This document shows positions 1 to 5,076 of a stretch of DNA of 5,257 nt, in pieces (position 1 is the first letter of the stretch; each line of letters opens with the position of its first letter). The position numbers were made by a program, and so were the translations under genes. Source of the stretch: Bacillota bacterium (GTDB taxonomy: Bacteria; Bacillota; UBA4882; UBA8346); contig JAEZCE010000039.1 of assembly GCA_023429995.1 (NCBI GenBank), positions 1-5,257 on the forward strand, read 5' to 3'. The notes under the pieces were generated by a model. It did not search any database. It was not told where the DNA came from and worked only from the letters and a program-made list of their open reading frames with translations.

Positions 1-494
1 CCGGTCGCTCCGGTTGATCCTACGGCTCCTGCAGTTCCTGCCGGTCCGGTGGCTCCAGTCGCTCCGGTTGATCCTACGGCTCCTGCTGTCCCTGCCGGTC
101 CGGTGGCTCCGGTCGCTCCGGTTGATCCTACGGCTCCTGCAGTTCCTGCCGGTCCGGTGGCTCCGGTCGCTCCGGTTGATCCTACGGCTCCTGCAGTTCC
201 TGCCGGTCCGGTGGCTCCAGTCGCTCCGGTTGATCCTACGGCTCCTGCAGTTCCTGCCGGTCCGGTGGCTCCGGTTGATCCTACGGCTCCTGCAGCTCCA
301 CTAGGACCGGTGGCTCCTCTTGGCCCAGTAGCCCCTGTTGCCCCGGTTGCTCCGGTCGGACCTGTAGGTCCGGTAGCACCCCTTGGACCCGTGGCGCCGG
401 TTGCTCCAATTTTATGATCAATGGGGCAATCGGTTTCAACTTTCTTTCTCCCTCTAACTCTTGGTTTTAAAATATTGGTTAAATCCTCACCCAT
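1..494 (-). CDS. Collagen-like Gly-X-Y repeat protein, N-terminal part (C-terminus outside window)
   Basis: An open reading frame on the minus strand runs off the left edge after 164 codons without a stop. It starts MGEDLTNILKPRVRGRKKVE and has a basic, non-hydrophobic N-terminus of 29 residues with no signal peptide; Cys23 is the only cysteine. From Gly30 to the edge every third residue is glycine: 45 uninterrupted Gly-X-Y triplets rich in GAT, GPA, GTA, GAV and GST. This is the triple-helix pattern of bacterial collagen-like proteins; threonine at Y is typical of glycosylated spore-surface members such as BclA, but the BclA targeting motif is absent. A spore or cell-surface role is an inference, and the C-terminal domain that would classify it is not visible. 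Two adjacent ATGs exist (497 and 494). The second is chosen because it sits 7 nt after the GGGGG core of the ribosome site, against 4 nt for the first. The opposite strand also shows long open frames here, which are repeat artefacts. Confidence 0.88.
   Translation of the reverse strand, partial: MGEDLTNILKPRVRGRKKVETDCPIDHKIGATGATGPRGATGPTGPTGATGATGATGPRGATGPSGAAGAVGSTGATGPAGTAGAVGSTGATGATGPAGTAGAVGSTGATGATGPAGTAGAVGSTGATGATGPAGTAGAVGSTGATGATGPAGTAGAVGSTGAT
13..273 (-). repeat. 54-bp tandem repeat coding for six collagen triplets
   Basis: Four 54-bp units begin at 13, 67, 121 and 175, followed by a 45-bp unit at 229-273 that lacks 9 bp (one Gly-Ala-Thr triplet). Positions 1-12 are the end of a further unit cut by the window. 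Units are nearly identical; the few differences, such as the variant stretch near 87-93 in the second unit, are synonymous. Each full unit encodes the 18-residue pattern GPAGTAGAVGSTGATGAT. All length changes are multiples of 9 bp, so frame and triplet register are kept. Confidence 0.93.
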
Positions 495-498
495 CATT

Positions 499-510
499 TC
501 ACCCCCTTTT
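499..510 (-). promoter_or_regulatory. Ribosome binding site of the collagen-like gene
   Basis: On the minus strand, AAAAGGGGGTGA matches the anti-Shine-Dalgarno complement AAAGGAGGTGA at all but one position. The GGGGG core (506-502) lies 7 nt from the ATG at 494 and 4 nt from the ATG at 497, which favours 494 as the start. Confidence 0.75.
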
Positions 511-909
511 GTTATAATATTCATAATACGGGGATGATACGGATAACGCGATATTGCTGAAGACACTTTAAGTAAAAACCCTATGATAGCAAAGGGGTAT
601 TTTAAAAATAGTTCCATCCGGACAATATTGAAAAGCATTCAAACTAAAACGCCAAAAAAACTACCATGCTTACTTGTTATTTTGGATATGATTTTATTTG
701 ACTGTAAACCATGACCACCGCAAATGATACATCATCGCATCCAAAAAGGTGACTCGTAACGAAATTGGTGGAAATTTCCGGTTGATGTTAGCTTGGTTTT
801 CAGGTAAACTTACAAAGCAGCAATCAAAAAACTTGATTTCTGAAATATTCGTCAGTTTCCTTGTTGAACCTACATTGTAAAAACGGGAGATTTATATTTA
901 ATTATGAAG
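511..909. other. Gene-free AT-rich spacer upstream of the collagen-like gene
   Basis: I see no convincing gene here. The collagen-like gene's promoter should lie near 515-600, but no good sigma-A pair is present: TATTAT hexamers at 528-523 and 519-514 (minus) lack matching -35 boxes, and possible sporulation-sigma matches are weak. A small hairpin AATCAA/TTGATT lies at 822-838 and the palindrome GGAAATTTCC at 770-779. A minus-strand frame is open from 823 to the stop at 696-694 (ending RWSWFTVK) but has no upstream start or ribosome site; it could be chance or the debris of a decayed gene. Confidence 0.55.
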
Positions 910-1100
910 CGGAATTACAACCCTGTAGAGGATGAGTCCTAGATAGGCATCGTAATTTCGGCGAATCCAGGTCCCTTATTACTTTTGGGAAAGGATTCCT
1001 AATTGTGCGATCACCCACCTATTGAGAGATAGGTGTCAACACGGAGACAACGGTGTTTTGGATAAAATAACAAAAACTTAGGTCTAGGCCTAAGTTTTTT
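910..1100 (+). ncRNA. Candidate structured noncoding RNA ending in an intrinsic terminator
   Basis: This stretch contains consecutive, non-overlapping helices readable on the plus strand. CGGAATTAC (910-918) pairs with GTAATTTCG (952-960) with one G-U. Nested inside, GATG/CATC (931-934/948-951) closes over CCT/AGG (938-940/945-947). GAATCC/GGATTC (963-968/993-998) encloses TCCC/GGGA (972-975/987-990). CACCTAT/ATAGGTG (1016-1022/1029-1035) is a perfect 7-bp hairpin, and AACAC/GTGTT (1038-1042/1053-1057) closes the loop GGAGACAACG. A terminator hairpin with a T-run follows at 1077-1101. A weak promoter (TTGTAA at 875-880, TAATTA at 899-904, 18-bp spacer) would start the RNA close to 910. It does not match any riboswitch, 6S RNA, tmRNA or RNase P that I can recall. 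No coding frame explains the structure, but conservation is untested and the strand is inferred. Confidence 0.4.
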
Positions 1101-1110
1101 TGTTTTATCC
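1060..1110. terminator. Bidirectional intrinsic terminator between araA and the upstream spacer
   Basis: Arms at 1060-1082 and 1089-1110 are nearly perfect reverse complements: a core CTTAGG/CCTAAG stem with a 6-nt loop, extended by A/T-rich arms to GGATAAAA and TTTTATCC. On the plus strand the core is followed by seven T residues from 1095; on the minus strand it is followed by five T residues. It lies 35-85 bp beyond the araA stop, so it terminates araA on the minus strand and would also end any plus-strand RNA from about 910. Confidence 0.85.
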
Positions 1111-1144
1111 ATCAATCTGTTAAACATCCCGGAAGCTAATTGCC

Positions 1145-2635
1145 TCAAATGCCCTTGGCTAAATGATAGTATAGATCATTCCAGCGCAGTTCATTCTTGA
1201 AATCGCGTATGTTGGTGTCCTTATCAATCACGACCAATTCAATTCCCGATATCTCGGCAAAGTCTTCCAATTGTTCCGTGGTTACCGCTTGGCTAAAGCT
1301 GGTATGATGAGCCCCTCCTGCCAAGATCCAGCTTTCGGCGGCTACTTTTAAATTAGGTTCCGGAATCCATAACGCCCGGGCAACCGGTAGTTTCGGAAGA
1401 TCCGCAGCGGGCTTAAGGACATTCACTTCATTCACCAGCAACCGATAGTGATTACCCATGTCAATCAATGAAGCCGCAACCGCTTTTCCCGCCGGTACGT
1501 CAAATACTAACCGGGCTGGATCGGCCTTACCTCCGATTCCCAACGGATGAACTTCCAAAGACGGTTTTCCGGAGGCCAGAGTTTCACATACTTCAAGCAT
1601 ATGAGCGCCTAATACTTTCATATTGCCTTCTTCTAGATGATAGGTATAATCTTCCATGAAAGAGGTGCCGCCTTGTAAACCATGACCCATGACTTTCATC
1701 GCCCGGAGTAACGTAGCGGTCTTCCAGTCGCCCTCCGCGCCAAAACCATACCCCTCAGCCATTAGACGTTGAACAGCCAATCCCGGAAGCTGTACCAGTC
1801 CGTATAAATCCTCAAAGGTGGTTGTAAATCCTTTGAATCCCCCTTCTTCCAGAAATTTTCTCATTCCAATTTCGATTTTAGCTGCTTCTTCAAGAGAAGA
1901 ACGTTTGGCGTCCTTGTGAATCGCATACTTCTTTTCGTATTCAGCCATTAATTGTTGAATCTCCGAATCGCCCACCCGGTTTACATACTGCACCAACTCA
2001 CCTACGCCATATCCATTCACGGAATAACCGAACTCGATTTGAGCCGATACTTTATCCCCCTCGGTTACCGCTACATCCCTCATATTATCGCCAAACCGGG
2101 CAAACTTTGCGCCCTGTAGATCGTTCCAAGCCAATGCCGCCCGAATCCAAGCCGCTAATTTTTCGATAACTTCTTCATCCTGCCAAAATCCTACAATCAC
2201 CTTACGGGCCTTTCTCATTCTTGAGCCGATAAAACCAAATTCACGATCACCATGAGCGGACTGGTTTAAATTCATAAAGTCCATGTCAATTTCAGACCAA
2301 GGCAGATCCCGGTTAAATTGGGTATGAAGATGAACAAAAGGTTTATTCAGGATATTTAACCCATTAATCCACATTTTTGCCGGAGAGAAAGTATGCATCC
2401 ACGTAATCAGGCCGATGCAGTTCCTGGAAGCATTGGCTTCTATACAGAGGTTCAAAATTTCTTCCGTGGTTTTGACAATGGGTTTAAAGATAATTTTTAC
2501 AGGAATCCTTTGGTTCTCGTCCAGCGATTTGGCAATAATCCCGGAATGGACCGCAACTTGTTTTAAAGTCTCTTCACCGTAAAGGTGTTGACTACCGGTA
2601 ATAAACCATACTTCTTTTTCTTTGAAATCAAACAT
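1145..2635 (-). CDS. araA: L-arabinose isomerase
   Basis: This enzyme interconverts L-arabinose and L-ribulose (EC 5.3.1.4), the first cytoplasmic step of bacterial arabinose use; it is Mn-dependent and oligomeric in known relatives. Diagnostic family signatures are present: WFITGSQHLYGEE near the N-terminus, ITWMHTFSPAKMW, the block GYGFGAEGDWKTATLL, GLQGGTSFMEDYTYHL, and AGGAHHTSFS near the C-terminus. Counting from the chosen start, the metal and catalytic ligands equivalent to E. coli Glu306, Glu333, His350 and His450 appear as Glu301, Glu328, His345 and the His443-His444 pair, so the enzyme looks intact. The frame could start 18 bp earlier (2653), but nothing resembling a ribosome site precedes that ATG. 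AAGGGG (2646-2641) lies 5 nt before the ATG at 2635, giving 496 residues, the usual family length. It is monocistronic here, with an AraR-type operator upstream and a terminator downstream. araB and araD are not next to it. Confidence 0.97.
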   Translation of the reverse strand: MFDFKEKEVWFITGSQHLYGEETLKQVAVHSGIIAKSLDENQRIPVKIIFKPIVKTTEEILNLCIEANASRNCIGLITWMHTFSPAKMWINGLNILNKPFVHLHTQFNRDLPWSEIDMDFMNLNQSAHGDREFGFIGSRMRKARKVIVGFWQDEEVIEKLAAWIRAALAWNDLQGAKFARFGDNMRDVAVTEGDKVSAQIEFGYSVNGYGVGELVQYVNRVGDSEIQQLMAEYEKKYAIHKDAKRSSLEEAAKIEIGMRKFLEEGGFKGFTTTFEDLYGLVQLPGLAVQRLMAEGYGFGAEGDWKTATLLRAMKVMGHGLQGGTSFMEDYTYHLEEGNMKVLGAHMLEVCETLASGKPSLEVHPLGIGGKADPARLVFDVPAGKAVAASLIDMGNHYRLLVNEVNVLKPAADLPKLPVARALWIPEPNLKVAAESWILAGGAHHTSFSQAVTTEQLEDFAEISGIELVVIDKDTNIRDFKNELRWNDLYYHLAKGI

Positions 2636-2640
2636 TCCGT

Positions 2641-2646
2641 CCCCTT
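2641..2646 (-). promoter_or_regulatory. Ribosome binding site deciding the araA start
   Basis: AAGGGG on the minus strand lies 5 nt upstream of the ATG at 2635-2633. It lies inside the longer open frame that begins at 2653, which has no purine-rich site upstream, so the six extra codons are probably untranslated leader. Confidence 0.7.
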
Positions 2647-2681
2647 CTTTCATTGAATATTGATAACCAATCCAGACCGAC

Positions 2682-2693
2682 TTGTACGTACAA
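2682..2693. promoter_or_regulatory. AraR-type operator
   Basis: TTGTACGTACAA is a perfect 12-bp palindrome identical to the core of the Bacillus subtilis AraR operator (half-site ATTTGTAC). AraR is a GntR-type repressor released by L-arabinose. The site lies immediately downstream of the araA -10 candidate on the minus strand and includes the -35 hexamer of a plus-strand promoter, so binding could repress both directions. No araR gene is in the window. Confidence 0.82.
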
Positions 2694-2710
2694 CTTTATA
2701 CCGATACTAT
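2682..2710 (+). promoter_or_regulatory. Plus-strand promoter 1 toward the OPT gene, overlapping the AraR operator
   Basis: TTGTAC (2682-2687), a 17-bp spacer and TACTAT (2705-2710) make a reasonable sigma-A promoter. Its -35 box is the left half of the AraR palindrome. Transcription from about 2717 would read through the leader into the OPT gene. Confidence 0.5.
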
Positions 2711-2725
2711 ATCACAATCGTTCAA
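2695..2725 (-). promoter_or_regulatory. Probable araA promoter
   Basis: On the minus strand, TTGAAC (2725-2720) and TATAAA (2700-2695) are separated by 19 bp, longer than the ideal 17. Transcription would begin within or just before the AraR palindrome and give a leader of about 50 nt. An alternative -10, TATAGT (2711-2706), has a poor -35 (TTCTCC). The position relative to the operator is what supports the call. Confidence 0.5.
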
Positions 2726-2789
2726 AGTGGAGAAGCCCAAAAATTTATAAAAAATTAACTGCATTTTTAGAACATTTTATCACTCGCCC

Positions 2790-2818
2790 TTGTGAAGGAA
2801 TTATTTCCATGGTATATT
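2790..2818 (+). promoter_or_regulatory. Plus-strand promoter 2 toward the OPT gene, extended -10
   Basis: TTGTGA (2790-2795), a 17-bp spacer and TATATT (2813-2818) with an upstream TG (2810-2811) form a good extended -10 sigma-A promoter. A transcript would begin near 2825, just upstream of the foldable leader, and does not overlap the AraR site. Confidence 0.6.
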
Positions 2819-2824
2819 TAAACC

Positions 2825-2963
2825 ACTGGCGGTATCCTTTGGAACTGCACGGATAGAATGGTCTGAAATATGAATATGGCAAGTCCGCTTGGATCTTTGA
2901 GACTAAGACGGAAAATAACGCATTTCCAACCTTTCCGTCTTAAGGGAAGGTTTTTCTTTTTTT
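2825..2963 (+). promoter_or_regulatory. Candidate riboswitch or attenuator leader of the OPT gene
   Basis: The leader can form competing helices. Antiterminator: TAAGACGGAAA (2904-2914) pairs perfectly with TTTCCGTCTTA (2932-2942). Terminator: AACCTTTCC (2928-2936) with GGGAAGGTT (2944-2952), using bases of the antiterminator's 3' strand. Anti-antiterminator: TCCGCTT (2884-2890) with AAGACGGA (2905-2912), one bulged A. That in turn competes with a local hairpin AAGTCC/GGATCTT (2881-2897, bulged T), enclosed by TGGTCT/AGACTA (2859-2864/2900-2905). A further hairpin TATCC/GGATA (2833-2837/2851-2855) lies upstream. A four-state chain like this is typical of transcriptional riboswitches. I cannot match the upstream domain to a known aptamer class or find a T-box sequence, so the signal is unknown. 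Confidence 0.6.
2928..2963 (+). terminator. Intrinsic terminator inside the OPT leader
   Basis: A 9-bp stem (2928-2936/2944-2952, one G-U) with a 7-nt loop is followed by a T tract interrupted by one C (2951-2963). No plus-strand gene precedes it, and it sits 74 bp before the OPT start codon, so it fits conditional termination of the leader rather than the end of a gene. Confidence 0.82.
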
Positions 2964-2980
2964 ACCCCGGAATATTTTGA

Positions 2981-3004
2981 ACGCATGCGCGCGTGCGCGC
3001 GCAC
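2981..3004. repeat. 24-bp alternating purine-pyrimidine tract, Z-DNA-prone
   Basis: Every base from 2981 to 3004 alternates purine and pyrimidine, mostly CG and GC steps. It contains the 12-bp palindrome GTGCGCGCGCAC (2993-3004). It lies between the leader terminator and the OPT ribosome site. CG-rich alternation of this length is the classical Z-DNA-forming pattern; in RNA it could fold into a short GC hairpin. Confidence 0.8.
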
Positions 3005-3036
3005 TTAACCAATTAAAATGAACTGGAGATATTTCG

Positions 3037-4689
3037 ATGCCGGAATTAAAAAAAGAACCAAGTTTCGCAGGGGTTGCTCAATTATCGATTCGCAGCATCA
3101 TTCTGGGTATACTGGGCTCATGTATTATCACAGCCAGCTCCATGTATGTTGCGTTGCGGATGGGGGCCTTGCCTTGGCCCACTATTTTCGTGGCGATTCT
3201 TTCAATGACACTTTTAAAAGCTTTAGGCAAGACCACCCTGAACGAAATTAACGCCACGCAGACCGCCATGTCTGCAGGAGCAATGGTCGCCGGAGGTATT
3301 GCTTTTACCCTTCCGGGACTCTGGATTACGGGTCGCTGGAATGGCCCCTTGATGCTCCAGAAACATTTTGGGGTGGTTCTCATGATCGCCCTGGTTGGTG
3401 TCATTTTAGGGACTATTTTTACTTGGTTTTTACGTAAGAAATATGTTTCCACAAATTCTCTAACTTATCCGATCGGAGTCGCAGCCGCCGAGACCATCGC
3501 AGTCGGCGATACGGGCGGCAAGAAATTTTTCATTCTTTTGGGAACTTTATTTCCATCGGCGGTTTTCACTCTTTTGAGAGATTGGAAAGGTTGGATACCC
3601 AGTACACTAAGTTCAAAATGGCTTTATGCAAAAAACTTTTTTGTAGGAATTTGGTTATCCCCCATGGCGGTGGGAATTGGTTACATCATTGGGCCTCTCT
3701 ATACCGGGATTTGGTTTTTGGGAACACTGATTTCTTATCTATTAATCCTTCCCTTGGGTACAATGTTCCAATTATTCCCCTCCCTGGAGGCAGCGGTCAC
3801 TTTTAAAAACACCGTCGGAATTGGGCTGATGGTGGGATCCGGATTGGGAATTATTGTAGCCTATACGGTTTCGCTGGTAAAAACGGTTTTAAATCGGAAT
3901 TCTTCTTCCAAAAACAACGTAAAAGATGGGCCCAAGGTCCCCAAAAAAGAACGGATCTGGACTGCCATTGCGTTAGCCATCGCTTTCGGATTATCCGTTT
4001 TATGCGGGCTTGGAATATTAACTTCGGTACTGCTAATGCTCGGGGTCTTGGTTGTATCCACAATGTCGGCTATCATCACCGGCGAGACCGGAATCAATCC
4101 CATGGAAATCTTCGCAATCATCGTGCTTTTGGCAATCCGGATATTTGTACACGTCAGCGTCGAAAATGCATTTATGATTGCAGCCGGAGTCGCCGTAACC
4201 TGCGGTTATGCCGGTGATTTGCTTAATGACTACAAAGCCGGTCATGTATTGGGGACAAATCCGGTGGCGCAATTAATCTTACATATCATCGGCGGCATCA
4301 CCGGCGCAGTCATCGCCACATTGGCGATGTTTGCAGTCATTCACCAATTCGGCGGTGTTGGTCAGGAAAAAGGATTGTCTGCCGCGCAGGCTTTTGCGGT
4401 AAGCCAAATGATTGATGGCATCCAGCTTCCGGTGGTATTTGGGATCTCGGCAGCTGTTGGAATGCTGTTATATCTCTTGAAAGTACCCGTTTTAACCTTG
4501 GGACTCGGCATGTATGTGTCTTTTGAACTGTCGGCCGCACTGGCATTGGGAGGTTTAATCCGTTACATCACCGAAAAAATACACCAGCAGTCAACCGCAA
4601 GCGGTAACATTGCCGCATCCGGATTTTTTGGCGGAGAAGGAATTACCGGAGTTGGCATTGCGATCGTCAAAATGTTTATCCGGGGATGA
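3037..4689 (+). CDS. OPT-family transporter (oligopeptide or metal-chelate uptake)
   Basis: A 550-residue, very hydrophobic membrane protein with about 14-16 apparent transmembrane segments. A soluble, charged linker lies at about residues 285-307. OPT-family landmarks are visible: LNEINATQTAMSAGAM near residues 68-83, SLTYPIGVAAAETIAVGD near 141-158, the conserved loop GDLLNDYKAGHVLGTNP near 393-409, and a C-terminal ASGFFGGEGITGVG near 526-540. The family performs proton-coupled uptake of oligopeptides or, in the YSL branch, metal-chelator complexes; which applies here cannot be read from the sequence. The length is close to, perhaps slightly below, typical bacterial members, and the frame is intact. 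GGAG (3025-3028) precedes the ATG by 8 nt. The gene stands alone on its strand, divergent from araA, behind two promoter candidates and an attenuator leader. No terminator is evident between its stop and the hairpin element at 4764. Confidence 0.93.
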   Translation: MPELKKEPSFAGVAQLSIRSIILGILGSCIITASSMYVALRMGALPWPTIFVAILSMTLLKALGKTTLNEINATQTAMSAGAMVAGGIAFTLPGLWITGRWNGPLMLQKHFGVVLMIALVGVILGTIFTWFLRKKYVSTNSLTYPIGVAAAETIAVGDTGGKKFFILLGTLFPSAVFTLLRDWKGWIPSTLSSKWLYAKNFFVGIWLSPMAVGIGYIIGPLYTGIWFLGTLISYLLILPLGTMFQLFPSLEAAVTFKNTVGIGLMVGSGLGIIVAYTVSLVKTVLNRNSSSKNNVKDGPKVPKKERIWTAIALAIAFGLSVLCGLGILTSVLLMLGVLVVSTMSAIITGETGINPMEIFAIIVLLAIRIFVHVSVENAFMIAAGVAVTCGYAGDLLNDYKAGHVLGTNPVAQLILHIIGGITGAVIATLAMFAVIHQFGGVGQEKGLSAAQAFAVSQMIDGIQLPVVFGISAAVGMLLYLLKVPVLTLGLGMYVSFELSAALALGGLIRYITEKIHQQSTASGNIAASGFFGGEGITGVGIAIVKMFIRG

Positions 4690-4763
4690 AAATTAAAATA
4701 TCTGATTATAAAGCTAACTCAAGAAGAAGATATAAAAAAAGAAGAACGAAAGGATGAGAGAAT
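4690..4763. other. Purine-rich spacer after the OPT gene
   Basis: Short A/G-rich stretch with no stem plus T-run terminator. A 40-codon frame could start at 4754 behind AAAGGA, but it reads straight into the hairpin element and is probably not a gene. Confidence 0.5.
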
Positions 4764-4969
4764 TTGCCGGTTTGGTTGGGTGCGGCGTGAAAAGCTGCGC
4801 ATTACGTCGTCACTCAATCACTCTGATCCTCGGTGTACATCCAGTACACCTCCGGTTCTCGTTCAATCGTTCCTAGTACTGCTTGCTTTTGACGCCGCAA
4901 GTTTATTCAAGGAAGTTGACCCAACCAAATCGGCAAGGTCCATCTCGGCGCATCTGGGTATAGCGCCGA
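4764..4969 (+). repeat. Hairpin-rich intergenic element, copy A
   Basis: A noncoding element with nested stems. The outer stem is 18 bp with one G-T: 4764-4781 with 4919-4936, including TTTGGTTGGGT and ACCCAACCAAA. Directly inside it is GCGGCGT/ACGCCGC (4782-4788/4892-4898). An inner perfect hairpin GGTGTAC/GTACACC (4832-4838/4844-4850) has a 5-nt loop. After the outer stem follows a separate hairpin TCGGCGC/GCGCCGA (4945-4951/4963-4969). The reverse complement of 5077-5257 is homologous over nearly its whole length, roughly 70 percent identical across the central 95 bp by eye. It resembles REP/MITE-type repeats or a structured RNA; no transposase is in the window. Confidence 0.78.
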
Positions 4970-5076
4970 AGCTCGGGTAACCAGCATTATTTTAGAGTCG
5001 ATACAAATTTACAAAGAGATACAAAAATTGTGGTAAATCCAGAGTGGAGCCTACTTTAGCCAAAAGAGTATGTCAT
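4970..5076. other. Spacer between the two inverted hairpin elements
   Basis: About 107 bp, AT-rich in the middle, with no gene. GATACAAA occurs twice (5000-5007 and 5018-5025), and a loose inverted repeat ACAAATTT/AAAATTGT lies near 5002-5030. No promoter or terminator is convincing. Confidence 0.45.

Noticed and set aside
49..417. Long plus-strand frames (Pro-Val-Ala-Pro repeats and a Leu-Arg-rich frame) across the left end
   Set aside because: They are antisense images of the collagen repeat, with no ribosome site; the minus-strand Gly-X-Y frame has a start, a good ribosome site and a known protein pattern.
570..602. Weak hairpin near the collagen gene upstream region, CCCT/AGGG with T-run on the minus strand
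   Set aside because: Only four pairs with a 10-nt loop and no gene upstream that it would terminate.
694..823. Open minus-strand frame ending RYESPFLDAMMYHLRWSWFTVK
   Set aside because: No start codon with a ribosome site and an upstream in-frame stop; I recognise no family. It could be a gene remnant but this cannot be supported.
931..951. Hammerhead-like string GATGAGTCC
   Set aside because: The GAAA and cleavage-site elements and the three-stem arrangement of a hammerhead are not present around it.
2711..2726. Possible CcpA (cre) site around the CG at 2719-2720
   Set aside because: Only about half of the consensus positions match.
2653..2856. 67-codon plus-strand frame across the araA/OPT control region
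   Set aside because: Its start lies opposite the araA 5' end, it crosses the operator and promoters and has no ribosome site. Only the last 15 codons have a possible start of their own, reported as a finding.
4754..4980. Small plus-strand frames through element A (from 4754 and from 4780)
   Set aside because: They lie wholly or mostly in the hairpin element, whose copies differ by indels and by changes that keep base pairing rather than reading frame.
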